A stretch of DNA of 38,787 bases from Hydrogenobacter sp. (GCA_041287335.1 JBEULM010000063.1:1-38787), one strand, 5' to 3'. Positions 23,522 to 31,809 are shown, counted from the stretch's first letter. Numbers and translations are program-made. The notes: generated by a model not told the origin, from the sequence alone.

Positions 23522-24118
23522 ATGCATCTCCTTATTACTTTTGAGGGTATAGACGGTTCTGGGAAAACTACGCAGGCAAATCTTCTTTATGAATACCTAA
23601 AAGGTAGAGGCTACAGCGTTTCCCTCTACAGGGATCCGGGTAGCACTCCTCTGGCGGAGAAGATAAGAGAGGTTATCCTCAGCTATCCGGCTGATCCAAT
23701 AACCGAGCTTCTCCTTTTTGAAGCGGGGAGATCAAGTCTCGTATGGGAAAAAATACTCCCGGATATACACGCAGGCAGGGTGGTTATAGTAGACAGATTT
23801 ATTGACTCAAGTATTGCGTATCAAGGTTACGGGAGAGAGATCAATCTTGGGACTGTGAATATACTCAATCACATATCAACCAGAGGCATAAAGCCTGATC
23901 TGACCTTTGTGTTGAACGTACCAATAGATGTAGCTCTTGGCAGAATAGAGGGTAAAAAAACAAAGTTTGAAAGTCCGGAGTTTCTCAGAAAGGTAAGGGA
24001 CGCCTACATACTTCTTGCACATTCGGAAAAAAACAGGGAAATACACCTAATAGATGCAAATAGGGAAAAGGAGGAAGTGTTTAAGGACATTGTGGCTATA
24101 GTTGAGAGGAAATTGTAA
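23522..24118 (+). CDS. tmk: Thymidylate kinase
   Basis: 198 residues, normal size. The P-loop is FEGIDGSGKTTQ (8-18), the DRx motif is IVDRFIDSSIAYQGYGR, and the sugar-binding RDPGSTPLAEKIR replaces the usual REPGGT. The lid is short (RIEGKKTKFESPEFLRKVRDAY). It phosphorylates dTMP to dTDP. GGGAGG lies ten bases upstream of the ATG at the end of the methyltransferase remnant, so transcription probably comes from upstream. It converges on rtcB with two bases between stops. Confidence 0.95.
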   Translation: MHLLITFEGIDGSGKTTQANLLYEYLKGRGYSVSLYRDPGSTPLAEKIREVILSYPADPITELLLFEAGRSSLVWEKILPDIHAGRVVIVDRFIDSSIAYQGYGREINLGTVNILNHISTRGIKPDLTFVLNVPIDVALGRIEGKKTKFESPEFLRKVRDAYILLAHSEKNREIHLIDANREKEEVFKDIVAIVERKL

Positions 24119-24120
24119 TG

Positions 24121-25563
24121 TTATCCTTTTAAAGTTCCAAACGGTTTAAGCCTTGCTACGAGTTTTGCTATGCCCAGATCATGCACCACCTTTACAACTT
24201 CAGTTACATCTTTGTAAGCTTGTGGTATCTCTTCCATAACCGTACCTTTCCCTCTTGCGACAACTACCAAACCGCTGAGTACCTTTTCTATACCTTCCTT
24301 CCTCACATACTCTTTGGCTTTTGTACGTGACATTAGCCTCCCAGCTCCATGACAGGCACTTCCAAAACTTATCTCCATACTTTTTAGTGTACCAACGAGG
24401 ACAAAAGAGTACCTTCCAACATCCCCAGGGATCAGAACGGGTTGCCCTATCTTTCTGTATGCGGGTGGTACATCCTGATTGAAGGGTGGAAAGGCTCTCG
24501 TTGCACCCTTCCTGTGAATTAAAAGCTCTTTTTCCTCACCGTCAACGTTGTACCTTTCTATCTTACCTATGTTGTGTGCAAGGTCGTATACTACTCTGTA
24601 ACCGAACTCTTCCCAAGATATACCCAGAAACTTCCTGATTGTATCAGCGGTAATAAATCCGAGTATTTGCCTATTGGCAAAGGCATAGTTAGCTGCGCTA
24701 TTCATAGCTTTAAAGTAGTTTTGTCCCTCTTCCGACCTGAAAGGCATACACGCAAGTTGCATATCGGGTATGTCTATGCCATACTTCTCAAGAGCATCTT
24801 TGGCGATTTTGAGATAATCAACGCATATCTGATGTCCAAAACCCCTTGAACCTGAGTGTACCATTATGGTAACTTGCCCTTTGCGCAAACCCATACTTTC
24901 CGCAGTGCGTTCATCGTATATCTCGTCAACAATTTGTATCTCAACGAAGTGATTTCCAGAACCAACTGTACCAAGCTCCTGTGAACCTCTCTCGTAAGCA
25001 AAATTTGACACCTTATCCGGGTCTACGTCGGGAAGCGTTCCTGAACTTTCTATATGGAGCAGATCCTCTTCAAGCCCAAAACCGTGTTCCACAGCCCACC
25101 TTGCACCCTTTATAGCGACATCTTTAAGTTGCTCTCTTGAGAGCTTGAGTCTTCCAGTTGATCCTACACCTGCAGGTACTTTTTTGAGTATTTCATCCAT
25201 AAGTTCTTTTCTCACGGATCGGATCCTTTCTTCGGTGAGGTGGGTTGCTATGAGCCTCACACCACAATTAATGTCATAACCTATAGATCCGGGACTTATT
25301 ATGCCTTGATCGGTATTCACTCCCATCACACCACCTACCGGGAAGCCGTAACCTACATGAACGTCAGGCATTACGTATATAGCTTTTTCAACTCCAGGAA
25401 GAGTTGAAGCGTTAACAGCCTGTCTTATGGCATCTTCCTCAAGATGTTCAAAGAGCCTGTCGCTGAGATAAAAATATACTGGAACACGCTGACCTGCCAC
25501 AGTATTCTCGCGCAATACGTAAACGTAATCTGATAAGCGGACAAGCTCATCTTTCAAGCCCAT
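24121..25563 (-). CDS. rtcB: RNA-splicing ligase RtcB
   Basis: 480 residues, full length without an intein. Marks are MPDVHVGYGFPVGGV (65-79), the metal-binding DINCG (98-101), GSGNHFVEIQ, VMVHSGSRGFGHQ-like IMVHSGSRGFGHQ, DLAHNIGKIE, HRKGATRAFP, and SACHGAGR with the histidine that takes GMP. RtcB joins 2',3'-cyclic-phosphate or 3'-phosphate RNA ends to 5'-OH ends using GTP and Mn2+. No archease gene lies nearby. In bacteria the usual role is RNA repair. A TATAAC about ten bases upstream would give a leader of only about three bases. Confidence 0.96.
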   Translation of the reverse strand: MGLKDELVRLSDYVYVLRENTVAGQRVPVYFYLSDRLFEHLEEDAIRQAVNASTLPGVEKAIYVMPDVHVGYGFPVGGVMGVNTDQGIISPGSIGYDINCGVRLIATHLTEERIRSVRKELMDEILKKVPAGVGSTGRLKLSREQLKDVAIKGARWAVEHGFGLEEDLLHIESSGTLPDVDPDKVSNFAYERGSQELGTVGSGNHFVEIQIVDEIYDERTAESMGLRKGQVTIMVHSGSRGFGHQICVDYLKIAKDALEKYGIDIPDMQLACMPFRSEEGQNYFKAMNSAANYAFANRQILGFITADTIRKFLGISWEEFGYRVVYDLAHNIGKIERYNVDGEEKELLIHRKGATRAFPPFNQDVPPAYRKIGQPVLIPGDVGRYSFVLVGTLKSMEISFGSACHGAGRLMSRTKAKEYVRKEGIEKVLSGLVVVARGKGTVMEEIPQAYKDVTEVVKVVHDLGIAKLVARLKPFGTLKG

Positions 25564-25603
25564 AATTTAAAAGTTATAGCCTTTTTGTTCTTCTTCAATA
25601 TGC

Positions 25604-25609
25604 TAAGAT
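25604..25609 (+). promoter_or_regulatory. Weak -10 hexamer of the subtilase gene, leaderless start
   Basis: TAAGAT at -12 to -7 from ATG 25616. No Shine-Dalgarno is present. The match to TATAAT is only 4 of 6; it is listed because its position equals that of the other candidate leaderless genes. Confidence 0.25.
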
Positions 25610-25615
25610 CTTATC

Positions 25616-26629
25616 ATGGTGAAAAGATTCCTTGTTTTTGCGCTCACCTTTTCTCTACTGCACGCTCAAACGGTCCTTGTCCCCATACCTGGACAGCCTC
25701 AACCCAAACCTCAGCCTCAGCAGTCGCAGGGAAGTGGAGGCTCGGATCTCGGTGCCTTTTTGGGTGGATTATTGGGTGTGGGTTTGCTATTCCTTTTGAC
25801 AAAAGCGGTATTTTCAAAACCTTCAAAACCTCAAAAAATGGCTTTTGTTCCCTTTGAGTTTATAGCATTACATAAGGCGGAACTTCCAGAGGATCTAAAA
25901 GTGATAGATAGGGAGAGCTTTGAAGGTTATACGCTGTCGCTTATAAGGTGGGAGGAAGATAGCCAAAAACTTGAAGAGAAGACCAAAGGTAAGGTACTTT
26001 TACTTGAGCCAAACTATCTATACGAACTATACGGGAATGAGGGGGTTTTATCTAATGTAGAGAGTAAAGAGATAGCGTTTCCCTCAACCGTTGTTGCGCT
26101 GTTGGATACGGGAGTGGATGAGAACCTTTTGGGACACGCCATACTTTTTGTAAGAAATATAAGGAGGGATAGCTACAAATCGGAAAAGCATGGAACAGCT
26201 GTGGCTTATCTCGCACATGAGCAGAAGGGAGCAAAGTTAGCCATATACAGGGTATGTTCAGAAGGTGTGTGTGACGGCTGGAGTGTTGCGAAGGCTTTAA
26301 TAGATGTTTTTAAAGAAGGAATAAAAATTGTAAATATGTCTTTCGGAACAGATAAAGAAGATAAGATAGTTGCCTTTATCATAAAGGGTATGTCGCTTAA
26401 GGGTTTTGTCTTTGTAGCGCCTGTAGGGAATAACTCATCCGATCAGCTTCCCTTTCCGGCAAGACTTGAAGAGGTAATATCTGTTGCGGGAAAACCCTGC
26501 TTTCCGGAAAGAATCTGTATTAGAGCAAAAGCAAAAGAGGAATACAAAGACTTACATACACCTGTGGGTAAGGTCACGGGAACTTCTTTTTCATCTGCGA
26601 TACATGCAGGAAAAATGGTGTCTAACTAA
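25616..26629 (+). CDS. Membrane-anchored subtilisin-like (S8) serine protease
   Basis: 337 residues. A signal peptide (1-17), a Pro/Gln-rich segment (22-43) and a membrane helix (about 45-66) precede a compact protease domain. The triad is visible: D164 in VVALLDTGVDEN, H192 in SEKHGTAVA and S324 in GTSFSSAIHAG. VNMSFGTD and the oxyanion-hole region APVGNNSSD are also present. The usual Pro after GTSxxx is absent, and the protein stops 13 residues after the catalytic Ser. Residues 75-155 may form an inhibitor-like propeptide or linker. It probably acts outside the inner membrane. It overlaps the permease gene by four bases tail to tail. Confidence 0.82.
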   Translation: MVKRFLVFALTFSLLHAQTVLVPIPGQPQPKPQPQQSQGSGGSDLGAFLGGLLGVGLLFLLTKAVFSKPSKPQKMAFVPFEFIALHKAELPEDLKVIDRESFEGYTLSLIRWEEDSQKLEEKTKGKVLLLEPNYLYELYGNEGVLSNVESKEIAFPSTVVALLDTGVDENLLGHAILFVRNIRRDSYKSEKHGTAVAYLAHEQKGAKLAIYRVCSEGVCDGWSVAKALIDVFKEGIKIVNMSFGTDKEDKIVAFIIKGMSLKGFVFVAPVGNNSSDQLPFPARLEEVISVAGKPCFPERICIRAKAKEEYKDLHTPVGKVTGTSFSSAIHAGKMVSN

Positions 26630-27390
26630 AGCACATCGTAAAAACCCTTTTTCAGAAATTTGTAAACAAGCACTCCAGATACAATAGATAGACACGATAC
26701 GATCACAGATATCAAAAAGACAGTCATATTCAAGTATCCTTGAAGTAAGGTGGTTTGCACATTCCTGAGTATGTAAAAGAGCGGATTAAATATAAGGAAA
26801 GGTCTTAGAACTTCTGGTACATAAGAAACAGGGTATATGATGGGTAAGGAGTAAAAGACAAAACTCAAAAGTGTTGAAACCACTTGGGAGATATCCCTCA
26901 CATAAACGCACAGACTTCCCAAAAGGAGAGAGAGACCTACTACGAAAGATAGCTCCACAAATAGAGCCAAAAAGAGTAGTGGTATGTGTTTCAAACTGTA
27001 AGGAAAATCTTTAAGCACCAAAGCGTAGCCAAGAGATACAAAAGTATAAATGAAACCTGTAGTAGTAGAAGCGAGTATAAAAAGATAAGGAGGTACAGAA
27101 GTTTTCTTAAGTAGATAAGCGTTATCTGTTATAGCGTTCATGCCTTTGAGTAAAGATTGGTTAAAGCCGTTCCAGAAGGCAAGTCCCGCAAGAAGATAAA
27201 CTGTGTAACTTGCACCGTCAGTAGCATCTGGTGGAAACTTCGCCTTGACTATATGCTGGAATATCAAGTAAAAAACACCTGTCATGAGTAGCGGATTCAT
27301 AAACATCCATAGAGTCCCAAATACCGAACCGGCAAAGGACATCTTGATGTCTCTCTTGATAAGTTGATAAAGTACGTAAGGCGTGTGCAT
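26626..27390 (-). CDS. ABC-2 type permease (polysaccharide / lipid-linked glycan export, Wzm/KpsM type)
   Basis: 254 residues with about six membrane helices. The N-terminus LIKRDIKMSFAGSVFGTLWMFMNPLLMTGVFYLIF and NPLFYILRNVQTTLLQG near the end are typical of O-antigen or capsule ABC-2 permeases. These pump undecaprenyl-linked glycans or teichoic acids together with a Wzt/KpsT ATPase, which is not in this window; the ATPase at 18857 is of a different class. No Shine-Dalgarno; TATAAT at 27404-27409 on the minus strand suggests a leader of about seven bases. Confidence 0.85.
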   Translation of the reverse strand: MHTPYVLYQLIKRDIKMSFAGSVFGTLWMFMNPLLMTGVFYLIFQHIVKAKFPPDATDGASYTVYLLAGLAFWNGFNQSLLKGMNAITDNAYLLKKTSVPPYLFILASTTTGFIYTFVSLGYALVLKDFPYSLKHIPLLFLALFVELSFVVGLSLLLGSLCVYVRDISQVVSTLLSFVFYSLPIIYPVSYVPEVLRPFLIFNPLFYILRNVQTTLLQGYLNMTVFLISVIVSCLSIVSGVLVYKFLKKGFYDVL

Positions 27391-27450
27391 TTTAAATAGA
27401 AAAATTATAGCATTATTGTAAGAGGTGTGACAAAATTACTCTACTTTTAC

Positions 27451-27464
27451 ATGATTTGTATCAT
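27451..27464. promoter_or_regulatory. Crp/Fnr-like operator upstream of dapF
   Basis: ATGATTTGTATCAT, with arms ATGAT and ATCAT and a 4-base centre. Its centre is 42.5 bases before the dapF ATG, identical to the HIT box at 1560-1575. It is 61 bases upstream of the divergent permease start. Confidence 0.5.
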
Positions 27465-27487
27465 ATCAATGAAGCTTGATAATGGGA

Positions 27488-27493
27488 GATAAT
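27488..27493 (+). promoter_or_regulatory. -10 hexamer of dapF, leaderless start
   Basis: GATAAT exactly at -12 to -7 from the ATG at 27500, as for the HIT gene. GGGAG nearby at 27484-27488 is 11 bases away from the ATG and overlaps the -10, so it would not be in the transcript. Confidence 0.45.
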
Positions 27494-27499
27494 GATCAC

Positions 27500-28339
27500 A
27501 TGAGGTTTGTTAAGCTTCATGGTTCTGGAAATGACTTTGTAGTTTTTGACAACAGGCAGGGGGAAGTTTATAAATTTTTAGAGGATTCAAATATCAAATT
27601 GAGGGATTTTGTTGTCAAGGTATGCGCTTTACATACAGGTGTGGGTGCTGATGGACTTATACTCATAGAAAACCCAGACGATCCTGAAAGCGACTTTAAA
27701 TGGCAATTTTTCAACTCGGACGGATCTGTAGCAGGTATGTGCGGAAACGGCTCAAGATGTGCGGTGAGATTTGCATACGAAAACGGTATTGTGGATAAAA
27801 AGGTAAAATTTGAGACATTAGTAGGTGTTATAGAAGCTGAAGTTTTGGATGAAGGCAAAAGGGTAAAGGTACTCCTCACCGAACCTCACAGTTTTAAAAA
27901 CATGCATATACGTGTAAAGGACAAAGATATAAAAGGTTACTACATAAACACGGGCGTACCCCATTTTGTAGTGATCGTTGATGATCTTGAGGAGTTTGAT
28001 GTTGTAAGTTACGGAAGGGAGATAAGGTTTCATGAAGTTTTCTCTCCAAGTGGAACTAACGCAACTTTCATGAAAGTAAACTCCGAAGGTAGTGTAAATA
28101 TAAGGACATACGAAAGAGGTGTGGAAAACGAGACGCTCGCCTGTGGTACAGGTGCTGCAGCGTCAGCCATAGTAGCGTATACACAAGGTCTTGTCAAGAG
28201 AAAACCTATTGAAGTGAAAACAAAGGGTGGGGATATTTTAAGAATTGATTTTGACAATAACCTCAAAAGGGTGTTTTTGGAGGGTAGTGTGTACAAAGTC
28301 TTTGACGGTTTTCTCTATAAAGAGGCTCTTCATTACTGA
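27500..28339 (+). CDS. dapF: Diaminopimelate epimerase
   Basis: 279 residues from ATG 27500 (MRFVKLHGSGNDFVVFD), the canonical N-terminus; upstream TTG 27476 and ATG 27482 would add residues not found in the family. The two catalytic cysteines are in GMCGNGSRCAVRFA and ETLACGTGAAASA. It interconverts LL- and meso-diaminopimelate for lysine and peptidoglycan. A Crp/Fnr-like box and a -10 abutting the start suggest activation and a leaderless message. The arsenic genes follow 44 bases later with a separate -10. Confidence 0.95.
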   Translation: MRFVKLHGSGNDFVVFDNRQGEVYKFLEDSNIKLRDFVVKVCALHTGVGADGLILIENPDDPESDFKWQFFNSDGSVAGMCGNGSRCAVRFAYENGIVDKKVKFETLVGVIEAEVLDEGKRVKVLLTEPHSFKNMHIRVKDKDIKGYYINTGVPHFVVIVDDLEEFDVVSYGREIRFHEVFSPSGTNATFMKVNSEGSVNIRTYERGVENETLACGTGAAASAIVAYTQGLVKRKPIEVKTKGGDILRIDFDNNLKRVFLEGSVYKVFDGFLYKEALHY

Positions 28340-28370
28340 TTTGTATAATACTGCATAAAAAATTTTTATA

Positions 28371-28376
28371 TATACT
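28371..28376 (+). promoter_or_regulatory. -10 hexamer of arsR
   Basis: TATACT at -13 to -8 from ATG 28384, predicting a one-base leader. An AT-rich near-palindrome (28555-type A/T run at 28356-28369) overlaps the promoter and could be the ArsR operator. No Shine-Dalgarno is seen. Confidence 0.4.
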
Positions 28377-28383
28377 TTTCCTT

Positions 28384-28662
28384 ATGAAGTCCACATTGAA
28401 AGAGGGAGAACTATTAAAAGCCTTTTACGCCCTTTCAGATCCAGTAAGACTTGGTATAATTAAGATCCTGCTTGATTGCAAAGAACTCTGCGTATGTCAA
28501 ATAACGGAGGCTTTCAAACTATCCCAACCCAACGCATCTTTCCATCTTAGGATACTCAAAGAAGCCGATTTGGTCATCTGTGAAAAAAGGGGAAGGTGGA
28601 ACTATTACAAAGTGAATACACAAGACGAACTCATAAACCTTATCGCTCATACTGCGAGGTAA
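28384..28662 (+). CDS. arsR: ArsR-family arsenite-responsive repressor
   Basis: 92 residues, a single winged-helix domain: ALSDPVRLGIIKILL, then the metal-sensing ELCVCQI with C36 and C38 (C32 nearby), the recognition helix LSQPNASFHLRILKEADLV and the wing CEKRGRWNYYKV. ELCVC is the classic As(III)/Sb(III) site of ArsR. Metal binding releases it from its operator, inducing the genes that follow. It heads arsC, a small redox protein, an arsP-like permease and arsB, all in one direction with short gaps. Confidence 0.92.
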   Translation: MKSTLKEGELLKAFYALSDPVRLGIIKILLDCKELCVCQITEAFKLSQPNASFHLRILKEADLVICEKRGRWNYYKVNTQDELINLIAHTAR

Positions 28663-28666
28663 ATCC

Positions 28667-29116
28667 ATGAAGATAGGCTTCATATGCACAGGGAATTCTG
28701 CGAGGAGTCAGATGGCAGAAGGCTATGCAAAATACTTTGCTAAACTTTACAAAAAGCAAGTGGAGATTTATTCTGCAGGTTCATCTCCTGCTGAATGCAT
28801 CCATCCTCTTGCTGTAAAGGTAATGCAGGAGGAAGGCATAGATATATCTTCTCAACACCCCAAATCTATTGAGAGTATACCCTATTGGGAACTTGACATT
28901 GTGATAACCCTTTGCGGAGATGCCGCAGAAACATGTCCTTATCTGCCTGGCGTACGTTCCGAACACTGGGGGCTTCCTGATCCTGCAAAGGCTCAAGGCT
29001 CACAAGAAGAGAGATTGGAGTTTTTTAGAAAGGTTAGGGATGAGATAAAACTAAAAGTTGAGAATCTTATAAAGGAGCTGAAGGATGAAGAGTATAAAGA
29101 TAATAAGCGCATCTGA
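28667..29116 (+). CDS. arsC: Arsenate reductase, LMW-phosphatase type (thioredoxin-coupled)
   Basis: 149 residues. The P-loop is C7-TGNSAR-S, as in low-molecular-weight tyrosine phosphatases. C83 and C90 in ITLCGDAAETCPYLPG are the redox pair of the Staphylococcus-type ArsC, followed by SEHWGLPDPA. It reduces As(V) to As(III), with thioredoxin regenerating the C83-C90 disulfide. The gene starts four bases after arsR and overlaps the next gene, which encodes a small CxxC protein, by 32 bases. That neighbour is a candidate electron donor. Confidence 0.94.
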   Translation: MKIGFICTGNSARSQMAEGYAKYFAKLYKKQVEIYSAGSSPAECIHPLAVKVMQEEGIDISSQHPKSIESIPYWELDIVITLCGDAAETCPYLPGVRSEHWGLPDPAKAQGSQEERLEFFRKVRDEIKLKVENLIKELKDEEYKDNKRI

Positions 29117-29330
29117 GTGTACCAATTGTCAGCTACTTTACAATGCGGTGTCCGCCATAGTAAGGGCTAAGGGGCTGGACGCAAGGGTAGAAAAGGTCAT
29201 AGATATAAAGGAGGTCTTAAGGTACGGTGTTATGACTACACCACTCCTTGTGGTGGACGGAAAGCTAAAACATGCTGGCACACCCATACCAGCCCCTCAG
29301 CAGATAGAAAAGCTCCTGATGGAGGAATGA
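29085..29330 (+). CDS. Small thioredoxin-like redox protein
   Basis: 81 residues, the size of the redox-active-disulfide-2 family. The active site is C12-TN-C15 in SASECTNCQLLYNAV, and the cis-Pro strand is GVMTTPLLVVDGKL. AAAGGAG lies seven bases upstream of the ATG, inside arsC. In ars and DUF318-permease clusters such proteins commonly sit beside the permease and may reduce ArsC or the permease's CSC motif. That role is inferred from position. Confidence 0.85.
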   Translation: MKSIKIISASECTNCQLLYNAVSAIVRAKGLDARVEKVIDIKEVLRYGVMTTPLLVVDGKLKHAGTPIPAPQQIEKLLMEE

Positions 29331-29331
29331 A

Positions 29332-30253
29332 ATGTTTGAAGTCTATGAAAAGTTTGCGGACCTCCTCGTGTATTCGGTTTTCAAACTTGAAAAGGGTCAG
29401 AAAATTGCGGAGGCTCTTCACTTCTTCCTTTATGACACGCTAAAGATATTTACCCTTCTGAGCCTCGTGATAATCCTCATGTCCTTTGTTAGAAGCTATT
29501 TTCCCCTTGAGAAGACAAGAAGAATACTTTCAAGACACAAAGCAATAGCACTGCCCCTCTCCGCTCTGCTTGGTGTATTAACGCCCTTTTGTTCCTGCTC
29601 AGCGGTTCCCATGTTCATAGGCTTTGTAGAAGCTGGCATACCCCTGAGTGCCTCCTTCACCTTTTTAATAGCTTCGCCTATGGTTAATGAGATTGCCTTA
29701 GGTCTTTTACTCTCTCTTTGGTCTCAAGGTGGCTTTAGCCTATCTGTTTTTTGGTGTAAGCGTTGCCATACTGTCAGGATACCTAATAGAAAGGTTAAAG
29801 CCTGAAAAACTCATAGAGGACTATGTGTTTAGCATAAAGCTGGGAGAGGTTGAAGAAAGGAAGATGACCATAAGAGAAAGAATAGAATTTAGCTACTCAA
29901 ATTTAAAGAATATCCTTAGAAAGGTAGGACCCTATATAGTGGTGGCAATAGGCATAGGTGGTTTTATACACGGATATGTGCCTCAAGATATAGTTAAAAG
30001 TATAATGAAACACACAGGCTTTTTCTCAGTTTCTTTTGCGGTGCTTATATGCATACCCCTTTACTCCAACTCTGCAGGTGTGCTTGTGTCTATGGATATA
30101 GCTTTGGCTTTTATGATGGCTGTAACCGCTCTTTCCTTTCCTGAGTTTGTGATCCTTAAACAAGTGATGAAGTCAAAGCTCATGGCCATATTTGCGGTCA
30201 CAGTAGGTATATCCATAATCACTGAAGGGTATCTTTTTAATCTTCTCTTTTGA
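29332..30253 (+). pseudogene. arsP: ArsP/DUF318-like permease with a single frameshift
   Basis: Two overlapping frames together make one permease of about 306 residues. The first (29332-29805) carries the conserved TPFCSCSAVPMFIGFVEAGIPL and SPMVNEIALGLLL, then turns into nonsense after LSLW. The second, one base later in frame, continues LKVALAYLFFGVSVAILSGYLIERLKPEK to the stop at 30251-30253. One extra base near 29713-29722 explains both. ArsP-type permeases export trivalent organoarsenicals, and other DUF318 members move other metalloids. Possibilities are a real mutation, an assembly error, or recoding; no strong slippery heptamer is seen. The conserved parts show no further damage, so the shift is recent or artefactual. 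Confidence 0.75.
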
Positions 30254-30257
30254 AGCT

Positions 30258-31562
30258 ATGGAAAAATCGTTGGCTGTAGCTGTTTTTATCCTTACTATGA
30301 TATCCGTTATACTCAAGCCTAAGGGTATAGGTATAGGTTGGTCCGCATGGGCAGGAGCTTTGGCTTGCCTCCTTTTGGGTATAATATCCCCCCGTGACAT
30401 CCTCTACATTACAAAGCTTGTATGGGATGCTACTTTGGCTTTTGTCTTTCTGATTTTTATCTCCATAATTTTAGATAGATCCGGATTTTTTGAGTGGACA
30501 GCTCTCAAAGCTATAGGTTATGCAAAAGGTAATGGATTTTTACTTTTCCTGTATCTTATGCTTTTGGGTGCTTTTATATCGGCAATATTTGCCAATGATG
30601 GAGCTTCTTTAATGCTCACTCCCATCATATACTCAAAAATAAAGCATTTAAGACTTCCTAAGCGGATGATCCTTCCATATATAATGGGTAGCGGTTTTAT
30701 CGCAGATACCGCAAGCCTTCCCTTTGTCATCTCTAATCTCACCAACATAATAACAGCTCACTTTTTTAAGATAGATTTTTGGAGATACGCCTTCTTTATG
30801 TTCTTGCCTAATTTGGTGTCAGTGCTTTCAAGTATAGCGTTGCTTTACATCTTTTACAGGAGGGATATGATAAAAAGGTATGACACGGATATTCTTGAGG
30901 ACTTTCCATCCAGATACGCAATAAGGGATCCACTCCTTTTTAAAATAGGTTGGACAGTTATAGTATTTCTCGGTGCATCCTTTTTACTGTTAGAACTTTA
31001 TAAAATCAAGTTCCCCTTTTCTGTTATCTTTGGTGTATCGGCTTTCATTCTTTCCCTTTCTACGTTGAAAAATAGAGTAGTTAAAACGAAAGAAGTTCTC
31101 AGGTTTACCCCTTGGAGTATAGTGTTTTTCTCTATAGGCATGTATACTGTAGTATACGGCTTGAAGAATGTAGGTGTTACTGCCTTTTTAGCGGATACGA
31201 TCTCATACTTTTACAGATTTGGTGATGCTTATGCTCTTCTGGGTACAGGTTTCTTGTCAGCCCTTCTTTCCGCTTTGATGAACAACCTTCCTACTGTTAT
31301 GGTTATGAATATCTCCATACAAGACGTTAGCTTACCAAGAAGACTTATGGAATTTCTCGCTCTCGCTAATTTGGTGGGTACCAATATCGGACCAAAACTG
31401 ACACCTATAGGCTCCTTAGCTACGCTCCTTTGGTTGCATGTGCTGGAACACAAAGGTATAAAGATCTCATGGCTGTATTATATAGAAGTAGGCTTCGTTC
31501 TTACAATTCCAGTGCTTATCGCTGTTTTATTAACTCTGTATTCTGTTTATCGTATAACATAA
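30258..31562 (+). CDS. arsB: Arsenite efflux permease ArsB
   Basis: 434 residues with about 11-12 membrane helices. The ArsB/NhaD-type signature is clear: IFANDGASLMLTPIIY, GSGFIADTASLPFVISNLTNI, and NLVGTNIGPKLTPIGSLATLLWLHVL near the C-terminus. It extrudes As(III)/Sb(III) using the proton gradient, or ATP when paired with ArsA, which is absent here. It begins five bases after the arsP stop and completes the arsenic group. Confidence 0.93.
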   Translation: MEKSLAVAVFILTMISVILKPKGIGIGWSAWAGALACLLLGIISPRDILYITKLVWDATLAFVFLIFISIILDRSGFFEWTALKAIGYAKGNGFLLFLYLMLLGAFISAIFANDGASLMLTPIIYSKIKHLRLPKRMILPYIMGSGFIADTASLPFVISNLTNIITAHFFKIDFWRYAFFMFLPNLVSVLSSIALLYIFYRRDMIKRYDTDILEDFPSRYAIRDPLLFKIGWTVIVFLGASFLLLELYKIKFPFSVIFGVSAFILSLSTLKNRVVKTKEVLRFTPWSIVFFSIGMYTVVYGLKNVGVTAFLADTISYFYRFGDAYALLGTGFLSALLSALMNNLPTVMVMNISIQDVSLPRRLMEFLALANLVGTNIGPKLTPIGSLATLLWLHVLEHKGIKISWLYYIEVGFVLTIPVLIAVLLTLYSVYRIT

Positions 31563-31591
31563 ACTCACCTTTTTATAATTTATTTTATCAC

Positions 31592-31804
31592 ATGAAAGGA
31601 AAAGATTTTTTAGCTCTCACTGTGGGTTTTAATCTTTTGGGTGGTATAGTCGCTGGTCTTATCGTAGGTTACGCCTTTGACAAATGGCTAATGGAAGGTA
31701 TTTTTAAAGTCAGGAGCTTCCCAATAGGTCTCATGTTTTTTTTCTTCATTGGTATAATTTCCGGATTTTGGAATGCGTACAAAGATCTAAAAAGGCTTTC
31801 TTGA
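31592..31804 (+). CDS. AtpZ/AtpI-like small membrane protein
   Basis: 70 residues from ATG 31592. Two membrane helices (about 5-27 and 44-61) flank a short loop. GFNLLGGIVAGLIVGYAFDKWL and FPIGLMFFFFIGIISGFWNAYKDL match the AtpZ/AtpI family, which helps assemble the c-ring of F-type ATP synthase or carries Mg2+/Ca2+. In many bacteria it heads the atp operon; here no atp gene follows. A TATAAT at 31574-31579 predicts a leader of about six bases. It might also be cotranscribed with arsB (30-base gap). Confidence 0.7.
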   Translation: MKGKDFLALTVGFNLLGGIVAGLIVGYAFDKWLMEGIFKVRSFPIGLMFFFFIGIISGFWNAYKDLKRLS

Positions 31805-31809
31805 CATTT

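Noticed and set aside
28336-28349. Fourth Crp/Fnr-like box before arsR
   Set aside because: CTGATTTGTATAAT keeps only the left half-site (TGAT) and the right arm is ATAA; although it sits about 41 bases upstream of the predicted start, it is too degenerate to count.
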